Below, in pieces: positions 1 through 9,847 of a DNA stretch of 64,000 nucleotides; the stretch's first letter is position 1, and the number at the start of each line of letters is the position of its first letter. Source of the stretch: Flavobacterium beibuense (GTDB taxonomy: Bacteria > Bacteroidota > Bacteroidia > Flavobacteriales > Flavobacteriaceae); assembly GCF_004151245.1 (NCBI RefSeq), contig NZ_JUIW01000002.1, forward strand, positions 186,001-250,000, in the 5' to 3' direction. The notes below the pieces were generated by a model. The model saw only the letters and a list, made by a program, of their open reading frames with translations, was not told the origin of the DNA and did no database searches. Position numbers and translations under genes: made by a program.

Positions 1-1358
1 TCAAGAAGAGTATTGTCTGTAAAATTAACTGCCTTTTCAAAAATTACTTCACAGTCTTTAGGTAGCTTTTCTTTTATTCCCTGCAACACAGTAGTAATAT
101 GCGATGGTGTGCCGTTATAATTGCCTAATACAGCTATTTTGTTATCAGCATTTGGACCCAAAATCACTACTTTTTTTAGTTTTTTACTTAGGGGTAGGGT
201 TTTATTTTCGTTTTTAAGCAGTACTATAGATTCCCTCGCCATTTTTAGAGCATGATCTGCATGAGGTTTGCTTTCTAATACAGATGTTGGCGTTTGTGCA
301 TATTTTACCATAGAAACCGGGTCGAACATTCCTAAGCGAAACCGGATCATGAATAATCTTTTAACGGAAACATCTATTTGCTCTTCTGTAATTTCTCCCT
401 TTTTTACAGCCTGTATCAGGGAGAGATATACATCTGTTCCACATTCCAGATCAGTACCGTGAAACACAGCATCTGCCGATGCCAATTCAGCATTTGGGTG
501 TGTTTTGTGATGTTTAAAAAAGTCATCAATAGCCCAACAATCGGAAGAGACATACCCTGTAAAACCCCACTGATTACGTAAAATATCAATCATTAGGGTA
601 TTGCTGGCACAACACGGTTGCGTTCTGAATGCATTATAAGCACACATAACCCCTGCTACATCAGATTCGGTCACAAGTTTTTTAAAAGCAGGCAGATAGG
701 TATCCCATAATTCGTACGGACTAACATCTACATCAAAAGTATGGCGAAGAGGTTCAGGGCCACTATGTACAGCATAATGCTTGGCACAAGCGGCAGCTTT
801 CAGATATTTTGAGTCATTACCCTGTAGCCCTTTTACAAAAGCATCGCCTAGCTGTGCCGTTAAAAAAGGATCTTCCCCGTATGTTTCCTGTCCGCGGCCC
901 CAGCGTGGATCCCGAAATATATTAATATTGGGAGTCCAGTAGGTAAGCCCCAGATAACGCTCTTTGGTTTGTCCGGTCTCCAATGCAATGTTATATATAG
1001 CTCTTCCTTCTGTAGCCGAAAAATCTGCCATAGTGTAAAGGGCTTCTTTATCAAAAGTAGCGGCCATGGCTATGGCCTGCGGATATACTGTTACATTATA
1101 GGGTGTACGTGCCACACCGTGAAGTGTTTCATTCCACCAGTCATATGCCGGAATTCCAAGACGTTCAATAGCAGGGGAAGAATTAAGCATTTGTGATACT
1201 TTCTCCTCAAGGGTTAGCCTGCCAACAAGGTCATTTACTCTTTCCTCAAAAGTTAAGTTATAGTCCTGAAACGGATATTGATGAGTCTGTGCAAAAACTG
1301 AGAAACCGGTATTTACATACAAAAAGAACAGAAATATATAAAGTGTATTAAATCTCAT
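1..1358 (-). CDS. GH3 family glycoside hydrolase, beta-xylosidase-like (partial, C-terminus outside window)
   Basis: The frame is open from an ATG at 1358 to the window edge, about 452 residues. Residues 1-24 are a signal peptide ending in FAQ. The GH3 catalytic barrel follows, with LTLEEKVSQM, RDPRWGRGQETYGEDP, KHYAVHSGPEP and the nucleophile motif SDCWAIDDF (Asp 273). The second GH3 domain begins near residue 340 (ESIVLLKNENKTLPL). The combination is typical of beta-xylosidase/beta-glucosidase GH3 enzymes; xylosidase is inferred from the adjacent alpha-glucuronidases and glucuronate pathway. The enzyme probably trims xylo-oligosaccharides in the periplasm. It is transcribed divergently from GH115, with a -7 box at 1452-1459 and an operator at 1500-1513. 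Confidence 0.88.
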   Translation of the reverse strand, partial: MRFNTLYIFLFFLYVNTGFSVFAQTHQYPFQDYNLTFEERVNDLVGRLTLEEKVSQMLNSSPAIERLGIPAYDWWNETLHGVARTPYNVTVYPQAIAMAATFDKEALYTMADFSATEGRAIYNIALETGQTKERYLGLTYWTPNINIFRDPRWGRGQETYGEDPFLTAQLGDAFVKGLQGNDSKYLKAAACAKHYAVHSGPEPLRHTFDVDVSPYELWDTYLPAFKKLVTESDVAGVMCAYNAFRTQPCCASNTLMIDILRNQWGFTGYVSSDCWAIDDFFKHHKTHPNAELASADAVFHGTDLECGTDVYLSLIQAVKKGEITEEQIDVSVKRLFMIRFRLGMFDPVSMVKYAQTPTSVLESKPHADHALKMARESIVLLKNENKTLPLSKKLKKVVILGPNADNKIAVLGNYNGTPSHITTVLQGIKEKLPKDCEVIFEKAVNFTDNTLL

Positions 1359-1451
1359 TTTTTAATAATTGAATAATTTGAAAGGTAATTTATTGGGAAG
1401 TATATATCCATTTTTTTGTTTTCTCATGACAGAGAAATAAAATGCATATTT

Positions 1452-1459
1452 CAAAAATA
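1452..1459 (-). promoter_or_regulatory. Predicted -7 promoter box for the GH3 gene
   Basis: Reads TATTTTTG on the minus strand, matching TAnnTTTG. It lies about 93 nt upstream of the GH3 start and 40 nt downstream of the operator at 1500-1513, almost the same spacing as at the other two copies of that operator. Confidence 0.55.
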
Positions 1460-1499
1460 TAACATAATTATAGTGCTCTTATCGAAACAAAATGAAAGT

Positions 1500-1513
1500 T
1501 ACGAATACGTTTG
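1500..1513 (-). promoter_or_regulatory. Operator copy 1 of the glucuronoxylan regulon
   Basis: The minus strand reads CAAACGTATTCGTA. Thirteen of these bases recur exactly at 6535-6548 and 17901-17914. The core ACGTATTCGT is an inverted repeat of ACG around four bases. It lies between divergent GH3 and GH115. The binding protein is not proven; the LacI protein at 11960-13000 and the Nudix regulator at 19756-20484 are the candidates. Confidence 0.7.
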
Positions 1514-1616
1514 CGCTTATATTTCAGAAAAATATGAGAATTAAGAAATTTAAAAGGTATTATTGAAATACAAAAATTTAATATTTACGGTAAATACCGG
1601 GATTAGTCAAAATATA

Positions 1617-4172
1617 ATGAAACAAATTATAACCTTTTTAATAGTCTTAGTCTCTTTAAATGGTGTTGCACAGAAAGTTATAACCGATATTAATAACGGA
1701 ATGGATTTTCCGGTTGTTACAACAGAAGCTGCTACAACCGTATTTTATGATAAGAATGAAGATTCACTTGTGTCAATAGCAGTAAACCTTTTTACAGATG
1801 ATATTGAACGTGTAACAGGGAAAAGACCGCAACAGCTTACAAAGATTAATAAGGAAAAGAATATAATCATAATAGGTACCCTGGAGAAATGCACTTTTTT
1901 TAAAGAACTTGAGAAAAATAAAAAAATAGATTTTTCCGCATTAAGAGGAGAGTGGGATGGATATATGATTCAGGTGGTTAAAAGTCCTTTTAAGGGCGTT
2001 GACAAAGCATTGATTATTGCAGGTAGTAATAAACGGGGAGCAGCTTACGGAGCGTTAGAGCTTACTAAGCAAATGGGGGTTTCTCCTTGGTATTGGTGGG
2101 CAGATGTACCGATAAAGAAAAAAGAGCAGATTTTTATAAAGAGTGATGTAAACATTAATGATGCCCCTAAGGTAAAATACAGAGGGATTTTTATAAATGA
2201 TGAAGCTCCCGCATTAAGTGGCTGGGTGGAAGAGAACTACGGAAAGTTTAATCATGAGTTTTATACTAAAGTATTTGAACTTCTATTGAGAAATAAAGCT
2301 AATTACTTATGGCCAGCAATGTGGGGCAGGGCTTTTAACGATGACGACAAACTTAACCCGGTATTAGCCGATAAATGGGGTATTGTTATGGGGACTTCCC
2401 ATCATGAACCAATGCTAAGGGCTCAGGCAGAATGGAAGAGGTATGGCAGTGGAGCATGGGATTATACAAAAAATGAGGCAGTACTTAAAGATTTTTGGAG
2501 AAAGGGTATTGAGAATATGGGGTCTCACGAGAGTCTGGTAACCATAGGTATGCGTGGTGACGGAGATGAGCCAATGACAGAAGGTACCGCAACAGCACTT
2601 TTAGAAAGAATAGTTAAAGACCAGCGTGATATTATAGAAGAAGTGACGGGGAAACCGGTTGAAGAGACACCTCAGGTTTGGGCACTTTATAAAGAGGTTC
2701 AGGATTATTATGATAAAGGAATGCGTGTGCCCGATGATGTTACATTATTGTTGTGTGATGATAATTGGGGAAATATCCGGAAATTACCTGCAAGGAATGA
2801 AAAGGAAAGAAAAGGAGGCTATGGTATATATTATCATTTTGATTATGTGGGCGGACCAAGAAATTATAAATGGATTAATACCAATAATATAGCCAGGGTA
2901 TGGGAACAAATGCATTTGGCTTGGGAATACAATGTAAAACAGATATGGATTGTAAATGTGGGTGATATAAAACCAATGGAGTTTCCTGTTTCTTTTTTTC
3001 TGGATTATGCATGGAATCCTGAGAAATGGACACCTGATAATTTAAGGGATTACTATACAGAGTGGGCCAGAGGTCAGTTTGGAGATACCTATGCTAAGGA
3101 AATAGGTATTATCCTTAGAGAATATGGTCAGCTGGCTTCAAGAAGAAAACCTGAACTGGTTGATAAAAACACATATAGTATTGAAAACTATGATGAAGCT
3201 TTAACGGTAGTTAATGAATACAAACAGTTATTACATAAAGCGGAAAAAATTGAGAATCAATTGCCGAAGGACTATAAAGATGCCTACTATCAGTTGGTTT
3301 TACACCTTATACAAGCCAATGAAAATTTGCATAGAATGTATATAGGTGTTGCCCTGAATGAAAAGTATGCTGCTCAAAACAATGTAAAAGCTAATGTTTA
3401 TGCAGATTTAGTGAAAGAACTGTTTATAAAAGATTCCCTTATTTCTAAGCAATATAATAAAGAGTTGTCCGGAGGTAAATGGAATCATTTTATGGATCAG
3501 ACACATATAGGTTATACTTCCTGGTTTGATCCTAAAAATAATATTATGCCATCAGTATCATATGTTTCATCTGATTTTCAAATTAAGCCTTTTATAGAGA
3601 TTACTGAGGTAGTAAAATCGTCTAAAGAGCAAGCTGTAATGGATACTAAAACAATTTTTTATGAAGAGAATGGCTATGTTTCCATCAATGCAGAAAATTA
3701 CAGTAAAGCAAATAACACAAACGGGATTGAATGGAAAATCATCCCGGATATAGGACGAACTGCATCAGGAGTCAGTCCTTTTCCTGTAACGGCTCCTGCA
3801 CAGGATCCTTATTCGGGAGGGCCCGGTCTGGAATATACTTTTTACAGCTATGAAGACGGGCCGGTAAATATACATATCTATTTTTCCCCAACACTTAACT
3901 TCCATAATACCGAAAGCGGATTACGCTTCGCTGTTTCGGTAGATGACTCCAAACCTGTTCTTCTTAGCATAAATGCAGAGAAAGAAGAGAGGGCCTGGGC
4001 CAGTTGGGTGGCAAACAATATCATTATTAAAGAAACCACATTTAAGGAGCTTAACCCCGGAAAACATACTGTAAAGCTATGGATGGTAGATCCGGGTATT
4101 GTACTGCAAAAAATCGTATTAGATTTTGGAGGTATGAAAAAAAGTTACTTAGGCCCTCCTGAAACCAGATAA
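1617..4172 (+). CDS. GH115 xylan alpha-1,2-glucuronidase
   Basis: An 851-residue secreted enzyme of the GH115 family. Known members remove (4-O-methyl)glucuronic acid side chains, including internal ones, from glucuronoxylan. The start was set at ATG 1617, which gives a clean signal peptide (about 20 residues, ending GVAQ); the in-frame TTG at 1563 would add 18 residues before it. Family features include KYRGIFINDEAP, the following NYLWPAMWGRAF, GTSHHEPMLRAQ, MRGDGDEPM and LLCDDNWGNIRKLP in the catalytic half. The C-terminal third looks like the beta-sandwich GH115 C-terminal domain. GH67 follows after 39 nt, probably co-transcribed. A weak box (TATTATTG, 1558-1565) may be its own promoter. 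Confidence 0.92.
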   Translation: MKQIITFLIVLVSLNGVAQKVITDINNGMDFPVVTTEAATTVFYDKNEDSLVSIAVNLFTDDIERVTGKRPQQLTKINKEKNIIIIGTLEKCTFFKELEKNKKIDFSALRGEWDGYMIQVVKSPFKGVDKALIIAGSNKRGAAYGALELTKQMGVSPWYWWADVPIKKKEQIFIKSDVNINDAPKVKYRGIFINDEAPALSGWVEENYGKFNHEFYTKVFELLLRNKANYLWPAMWGRAFNDDDKLNPVLADKWGIVMGTSHHEPMLRAQAEWKRYGSGAWDYTKNEAVLKDFWRKGIENMGSHESLVTIGMRGDGDEPMTEGTATALLERIVKDQRDIIEEVTGKPVEETPQVWALYKEVQDYYDKGMRVPDDVTLLLCDDNWGNIRKLPARNEKERKGGYGIYYHFDYVGGPRNYKWINTNNIARVWEQMHLAWEYNVKQIWIVNVGDIKPMEFPVSFFLDYAWNPEKWTPDNLRDYYTEWARGQFGDTYAKEIGIILREYGQLASRRKPELVDKNTYSIENYDEALTVVNEYKQLLHKAEKIENQLPKDYKDAYYQLVLHLIQANENLHRMYIGVALNEKYAAQNNVKANVYADLVKELFIKDSLISKQYNKELSGGKWNHFMDQTHIGYTSWFDPKNNIMPSVSYVSSDFQIKPFIEITEVVKSSKEQAVMDTKTIFYEENGYVSINAENYSKANNTNGIEWKIIPDIGRTASGVSPFPVTAPAQDPYSGGPGLEYTFYSYEDGPVNIHIYFSPTLNFHNTESGLRFAVSVDDSKPVLLSINAEKEERAWASWVANNIIIKETTFKELNPGKHTVKLWMVDPGIVLQKIVLDFGGMKKSYLGPPETR

Positions 4173-4211
4173 ATAACTCACGTTTACATTTAATTGCGAT
4201 ACCACATAAAT

Positions 4212-6353
4212 ATGACACCAAAACTCTCACGAAGATTTTTATTTATTTTAATTCTTTTATCTCCTTTTATCCTTAAAGCTAATGATGGTTATGACCTTTG
4301 GCTTAACTACAGAAAAATTGAAAATAAAACACTACTCGACAAATATGGAAAAGCGTTTACCAGCTATTATATCTCAGGGAAATCTGAAACTTTAAAAGCA
4401 GCGGAAAATGAACTTAAACTTGCTTTTTCGGGATTACTGGGAACTAAGCCTAAAGTTTTGAATTCTATTACTAATAACTGTATTGTACTGGCTACAAAAA
4501 ATGAATCTGTGCTCAAAGGGCATGTATCTGTAAAAAATTACGATAAATTAGGAAAAGAAGGCTTTATAATCAGATCAGTAAAAATTAATAACAAAAACTG
4601 TACATTAATTAGTGCCAATACAGATATAGGTATTTTATATGGTGTTTTTCATTTTATAAAGCTTATACAAACACAACAGATAGTCGATAAGCTAGCTATT
4701 ACTGAAATTCCGAAATTAGATATAAGGGCTTTAAACCATTGGGATAATCTTGACGGGAGTATTGAGCGTGGATACGCCGGTAATTCCTTATGGAAATGGG
4801 ACGAGCTACCCAATACAGTTGATAAAAGATATACTGATTATGCAAGGGCAAATACATCTATAGGAATTAATGCTACTGTCCTGAACAATGTAAACTCCAA
4901 TCCTAAGATTTTAACAAAAGAATATCTTGAAAAGGTAAAGGCTCTCGCAGATGTTTTCAGGCCATACGGTTTAAAGGTATATTTATCCGTCTCATTTACT
5001 TCACCAATAAAACTGGGCGGTTTACCTACTGCCGACCCACTTAATCCACAAGTGATTGACTGGTGGGGAACTAAAGCAAAAGAAATATATATACTTATTC
5101 CTGATTTTGGAGGTTTTTTGGTAAAGGCAAATTCTGAAGGGCAGCCAGGACCTCAGGACTATGGGCGCACTCATGCAGATGGGGCTAATATGTTGGCACA
5201 GGCATTAGAACCTTATAAAGGAGTTGTAATGTGGAGGGCTTTTGTATATAATAGTGACCCCGAAGAAGACAGGGTGCTTCAGGCTTATAATAGTTTTAAA
5301 CCTCTTGACGGCCAGTTTAAAGATAATGTACTTATACAGATAAAAAACGGTCCTATAGATTTTCAGCCACGTGAGCCTTTTTCACCACTATTTGGTGCTA
5401 TGCCCAATACCTCGCTTATGATGGAGTTTCAAATTACACAGGAATATTTAGGGTTTTCTAATCATTTGGTTTTCCTTTCCACTTTGTACGAAGAAACATT
5501 AGACTCTGATACTTATGCCAAAGGAGAAGGAAGTACTGTAGGAAAAGTAATTGAAGGGAATTACTCCACTAAAAAACTTACGGGTATGGCAGGGGTTTCT
5601 AATATAGGCAATAGTGCGAACTGGTGCGGACATCCTTTTGCGCAATCTAACTGGTACAGTTTGGGAAGGCTGGCATGGAATCCTGAAACAGCTTCAGAAA
5701 CCATAGCGGAGGATTGGATCCGTATGACCTTTTCAAACAATAAAGAATTTATTGCGCCTGTAAAAAAGATGATGTTGGAATCAAGGGAAACTACAGTAGA
5801 CTACATGACACCTTTGGGATTGAACCATATAATGGCTTATAATACACATAGGGGACCAGGCCCCTGGGTTGATACCGCAGCACAACCCAACTGGAAATCC
5901 ACCTATTATCACAGGGCTGATAGTGAGGGTGTTGGGTTTGACAGGACTACTGGTGGTTCTAATGCTGTATCGCAATATTTTTCTCCTGTAAAGGACAGGT
6001 TTAATTCACTTGAAACATGTCCTGAAAATCTTTTATTATGGTTTCATCATGTTAGCTGGAATCATAAATTGAAATCAGGTAATACTTTGTGGGATGAAAT
6101 TTGCTTCCATTATTATAGTGGTGTTGATAAAGTAAGGGAAATGCAATCTTCATGGAATCAGCTAAAACCCTTTATTGATGATGAGAGGTTTATTAAAGTA
6201 AAGCATTTACTTGAGGAGCAGGAAGAGGAAGCTGTAATTTGGAGAAATTCTTGCGTGCTTTATTTTCAGACTTTTTCCAAAATGGCTATCCCTGTTGAAT
6301 TGGAAAAACCTGAAAAACCATTGAGCTATTATATCGACCTTAAATTAGAATAG
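4212..6353 (+). CDS. aguA: GH67 alpha-glucuronidase
   Basis: A 713-residue GH67 enzyme, which in known cases removes glucuronic or 4-O-methylglucuronic acid from the non-reducing end of short xylo-oligosaccharides. ATG 4212 begins a signal peptide (MTPKLSRRFLFILILL); the TTG at 4194 was rejected. The family signature NHWDNLDGSIERGYAG is present. Glu309 (ANSEGQPGP), Asp383 (GPIDFQPREP) and Glu411 (QITQEY) align with the acid and the two base residues described for Cellvibrio GlcA67A; the 28-residue spacing of the last two is exact. It is probably periplasmic and works after GH115 and SusC import. A 416-nt gap with the susC promoter follows. Confidence 0.93.
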   Translation: MTPKLSRRFLFILILLSPFILKANDGYDLWLNYRKIENKTLLDKYGKAFTSYYISGKSETLKAAENELKLAFSGLLGTKPKVLNSITNNCIVLATKNESVLKGHVSVKNYDKLGKEGFIIRSVKINNKNCTLISANTDIGILYGVFHFIKLIQTQQIVDKLAITEIPKLDIRALNHWDNLDGSIERGYAGNSLWKWDELPNTVDKRYTDYARANTSIGINATVLNNVNSNPKILTKEYLEKVKALADVFRPYGLKVYLSVSFTSPIKLGGLPTADPLNPQVIDWWGTKAKEIYILIPDFGGFLVKANSEGQPGPQDYGRTHADGANMLAQALEPYKGVVMWRAFVYNSDPEEDRVLQAYNSFKPLDGQFKDNVLIQIKNGPIDFQPREPFSPLFGAMPNTSLMMEFQITQEYLGFSNHLVFLSTLYEETLDSDTYAKGEGSTVGKVIEGNYSTKKLTGMAGVSNIGNSANWCGHPFAQSNWYSLGRLAWNPETASETIAEDWIRMTFSNNKEFIAPVKKMMLESRETTVDYMTPLGLNHIMAYNTHRGPGPWVDTAAQPNWKSTYYHRADSEGVGFDRTTGGSNAVSQYFSPVKDRFNSLETCPENLLLWFHHVSWNHKLKSGNTLWDEICFHYYSGVDKVREMQSSWNQLKPFIDDERFIKVKHLLEEQEEEAVIWRNSCVLYFQTFSKMAIPVELEKPEKPLSYYIDLKLE

Positions 6354-6534
6354 CTTTTCAATCAATAATTACAATTTTCATATCGGTTATCACAAATGGT
6401 TACCTATACCTATGTTATAAATATTGTTTTAAGCGCAATACTTCAATTATTGTTCTATTAACGCGAATAAAATAAAATATTGACAAATTAGGTGTTATTT
6501 TTTTGAGGATAATGTTTTTATTGAATTTTTAACT

Positions 6535-6548
6535 AAAACGTATTCGTA
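6535..6548 (+). promoter_or_regulatory. Operator copy 2 of the glucuronoxylan regulon, before susC
   Basis: AAAACGTATTCGTA, identical over all 14 bases to the copy at 17901-17914. It ends 41 nt before the -7 box at 6590, so its centre is near -60 from the predicted transcript start, a position usual for an activator. Confidence 0.75.
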
Positions 6549-6589
6549 GCTTTTATGTATTAGATTTTTAACTTAAAATAAGAAAATTT

Positions 6590-6597
6590 TACTTTTG
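6590..6597 (+). promoter_or_regulatory. Predicted -7 promoter box for susC
   Basis: TACTTTTG matches TAnnTTTG. No good -33 TTTG is seen at the usual spacing, which fits a promoter that needs an activator. Confidence 0.6.
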
Positions 6598-6769
6598 GTC
6601 TATAACACCATAAGGTGGTTTAAATAATTTAAAAATAGGTTCTTACATCATAACTTAAAAAATTAAGGGTGGCTTACACCTTCTTCACGAAATCGATTTA
6701 GTTATGATTGTTTGATCAATACAAGAAAAAGTAAACACAAATATTATTAATAACCAACTACTAACTATT

Positions 6770-9700
6770 ATGAAAAAACTCTACAAAGTATCAATTAAAT
6801 CCCATCGCCTTTTATTGGTTTTGGCGTTAGTCTTTAGTACGCACTTGTGCTGGTCTCAGGATATGAACATAAGTGGTACAGTTACTTCGGGAGATGATGG
6901 TATGGGTATACCGGGTGCTCTGGTTGCAGTTAAGGGGACAACAAACTCTGTAGCAACAGATCTGGACGGTAATTATACTATATCGGCACCCTTAAATGCT
7001 GTATTACAGTTTTCATTTATAGGATACCAGTCGCAGGAAATTACTGTTACCGGTAATACTATAAATGTAGTATTACAGGAAGAGGCACAGGTTCTTAACG
7101 AGGTTGTTGTTGTAGGTTATGGTACGCAGCGCAAAGAAGCTGTAACAGGGTCTGTTATATCAATTAAAGGAGACGATATAAGAGAAGTACCGGCACCTAA
7201 CATAACACAGGCTCTACAAGGCCGCCTTGCGGGGGTTGAAATCAATCAGACCTCATCGCAGCCCGGAGCATCTATGCAGATTCGTATAAGAGGTGCACGT
7301 TCTCTTACTGCGAGTAATGACCCTCTTATTGTATTAGATGGTATTCCTTTTCCGGGCTCGTTAACAGATATAAGCACAGATGATATTAAAAGTATAGATG
7401 TACTTAAAGATGCATCTGCTACAGCAATTTATGGTTCAAGGGGTGCTAATGGTGTAATTTTAATTACTACCAATAAAGGAACTTTGGGCCAAAAGGCAAA
7501 ATTCTCTTATAACTCCTACTATGGTGTAAGAAATGTATTTTCAGATTATCCAATGATGGACGGAGCCAAATATGCAAAATTACGTGCTGATGCAGGAATG
7601 TTCTCAAACGGAATTGACGAATCTGATGATGTAAATACCGATTGGCAGGATTTGTTTTACAGAACAGGGAGTGTACAAAACCATCACTTTAATGTATCGG
7701 GCGGATCTACTACCGGCAGCTATAGCTTTAGTACAACATATTATAAAGATGAAGGTGTTATACCTCTTCAGGATTATGAGCGTTTTTCACTGGTTAGTTC
7801 TTTGGATCAGCAAATAGGTAATTATGTAAGAGTTGGCTTTAATACAAATAACAATTATTCAGTTACTAATGGTAGTACTTTAGGTACTTACGGTGTTATA
7901 AGTATGTCACCATTGGCAAACCCTTATAATGAAGACGGTTCATGGAGAAGAACAGTAAGAATGCCGTTAGATGAGCAATGGGTATATTCAAGGGATATAA
8001 TGAATAATCTGGATGACAGATTTTTAGATCAGACAAAAGCCTTTGCCTCTTATAATACAGTATATGGAGAAGTAAAAATTCCGGGAGTTGAAGGGTTAAA
8101 ATACAGATTAAATTTAGGAGGAAACATCCGTATGAGTACAGGAGGAACCTATACAGGACAGGGAGTGTTCAGCACAAATCCTGATACACCTTCTACAGCT
8201 ACTGTTAATAATTCTTTTAATAGTAACTGGGCAGTTGAAAACATAATTAGTTATGACCGTACTTTTGCTGAGAAACATACAATAAATGCAGTTGCTCTTT
8301 ACTCGGCACAGGAAAATTTCTTTAATAGCTCTTCGATTTCAGCAAGAGAAATACCTTCAGATGCTTTTCAGTTTTTTAATTTAGGACAGGCTCAGGGAGA
8401 AATAACCATTAACCCTGCTAATCAGAGCTATCAGAAGAGTGGATTAGTTTCTTATATGGGGCGTTTAATGTATTCTTATGACGATCGTTATATGGTAAGC
8501 GCTACTTTCAGATCAGATGCCTCTTCAAGACTTGCTCCTGGGCATCAATGGCATTCTTATCCGGCTGTTTCTGCAGGATGGAATATTGCTAATGAATCCT
8601 TTATGGATGGAGTGGATGAGATCAGTCTTTTAAAATTTAGGATAGGCTATGGTGAAACTTCAAACCAGGCTGTTGATCCATACAAGACTTTAGGATTATT
8701 AAGTACAAGACCGTACAATTTTGGAGGTGATTTTGTGACGGGATATTATGTGTCCGAACTTCCAAACCCTAATCTTGGTTGGGAGTTCTCAAAAACATGG
8801 AACTACGGACTTGATTTCGGATTATTTAATAATCGTTTATCAGGAACTTTAGAATATTATGTACAAAATACAAATAATGTACTGTTAGGTGTTAATTTAC
8901 CGCCAACATCAGGAGTAGGTAGCTACACGGCTAATATTGGTGAAACGCAAAATAAAGGTTTTGAGCTTTCTCTTAATGGTGTGATATTAGATAATCCTAG
9001 TGGAGTAACATGGAGTGCAGGTTTTAACCTTTACTCTAATAAAAATAAGCTGACAGCATTAGCATCGGGACAGCAGGAAGACGAGGCTAACTGGTGGTTT
9101 GTGGGTCAACCCATAAACGTTATTTATGATTACAATAAACTAGGACTATGGCAGGAGGGAGACCCTTATCTGGATATATTAGAGCCGGGAGGAAATGTAG
9201 GTATGATTAGGGTAGAATATACCGGTGATTATAATGAAGATGGTACTCCAACAAGAGCTATTGGCCCGGATGATCGTCAGGTTTTGGATGTTAATCCTGA
9301 TTTTCAGGGAGGTTTCAATACTAATGTAAATTATAAGAATTTTGATTTTGGTATAGTGGGAGGTTTCCAGAGCGGAGGTATACTTATAAGTACGCTTTAC
9401 GGTTCTTCAGGATACTTAAATATGCTTAACGGTCGTAGAGGTAACGTTGATGTTGATTACTGGACTCCAGAAAATACAGGAGCTAAATATCCTAAACCAG
9501 GAGGTATAACAAGCGGAGATAATCCGAAATACGGAAGTACATTAGGTTATTTTGATGCTTCTTATGTAAAAATCAGAACCATTAGCCTTGGCTATACCTT
9601 TAATCAGGACTTTATTAAAAAGGCCGGAATAGACAAATTAAGGCTTTATACTACGGTACAGAATGCATTTGTATTATACTCTCCTTATCACAAGGAAACT

Positions 9701-9838
9701 GGTCTTGATCCTGAACCTAACTCATATGGAGATCAAAACGCAGCCGTAACTACCAGTTATCAGAGAAGGTTACTTACAGTAGGTACAAATACACCTGCGA
9801 CACGTACTTTTATGTTTGGTTTAAATCTAACATTCTAA
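6770..9838 (+). CDS. SusC-like TonB-dependent outer membrane transporter (xylan PUL)
   Basis: A 1022-residue SusC/RagA protein that imports oligosaccharides across the outer membrane with TonB energy. After a signal peptide (ending CWSQ) comes the N-terminal carboxypeptidase-regulatory-like domain (about 30-110: ISGTVTSGDDGMGIPGALV, VATDLDGNYTI). The conserved VVVGYGTQRKEAVTGSV, the plug (IRIRGARS, LKDASATAIYGSRGANGVI) and a 22-strand-type barrel ending in an aromatic residue (LNLTF) follow. SusD starts 9 nt downstream. The substrate is inferred from neighbours: acidic xylo-oligosaccharides. Confidence 0.95.
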   Translation: MKKLYKVSIKSHRLLLVLALVFSTHLCWSQDMNISGTVTSGDDGMGIPGALVAVKGTTNSVATDLDGNYTISAPLNAVLQFSFIGYQSQEITVTGNTINVVLQEEAQVLNEVVVVGYGTQRKEAVTGSVISIKGDDIREVPAPNITQALQGRLAGVEINQTSSQPGASMQIRIRGARSLTASNDPLIVLDGIPFPGSLTDISTDDIKSIDVLKDASATAIYGSRGANGVILITTNKGTLGQKAKFSYNSYYGVRNVFSDYPMMDGAKYAKLRADAGMFSNGIDESDDVNTDWQDLFYRTGSVQNHHFNVSGGSTTGSYSFSTTYYKDEGVIPLQDYERFSLVSSLDQQIGNYVRVGFNTNNNYSVTNGSTLGTYGVISMSPLANPYNEDGSWRRTVRMPLDEQWVYSRDIMNNLDDRFLDQTKAFASYNTVYGEVKIPGVEGLKYRLNLGGNIRMSTGGTYTGQGVFSTNPDTPSTATVNNSFNSNWAVENIISYDRTFAEKHTINAVALYSAQENFFNSSSISAREIPSDAFQFFNLGQAQGEITINPANQSYQKSGLVSYMGRLMYSYDDRYMVSATFRSDASSRLAPGHQWHSYPAVSAGWNIANESFMDGVDEISLLKFRIGYGETSNQAVDPYKTLGLLSTRPYNFGGDFVTGYYVSELPNPNLGWEFSKTWNYGLDFGLFNNRLSGTLEYYVQNTNNVLLGVNLPPTSGVGSYTANIGETQNKGFELSLNGVILDNPSGVTWSAGFNLYSNKNKLTALASGQQEDEANWWFVGQPINVIYDYNKLGLWQEGDPYLDILEPGGNVGMIRVEYTGDYNEDGTPTRAIGPDDRQVLDVNPDFQGGFNTNVNYKNFDFGIVGGFQSGGILISTLYGSSGYLNMLNGRRGNVDVDYWTPENTGAKYPKPGGITSGDNPKYGSTLGYFDASYVKIRTISLGYTFNQDFIKKAGIDKLRLYTTVQNAFVLYSPYHKETGLDPEPNSYGDQNAAVTTSYQRRLLTVGTNTPATRTFMFGLNLTF

Positions 9839-9847
9839 AAATCAATT

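Larger units (their letters stand above)
6354..6769. other. 416-nt intergenic control region before susC
   Basis: No coding frame is credible here. It holds operator copy 2 (6535-6548) and a -7 box (6590-6597), leaving a long leader of about 165 nt before susC. No clear rho-independent terminator for GH67 is visible. Confidence 0.6.

Noticed and set aside
1563..1616. TTG-started N-terminal extension of GH115
   Set aside because: It would place 18 residues before a clear signal peptide; ATG 1617 is better.
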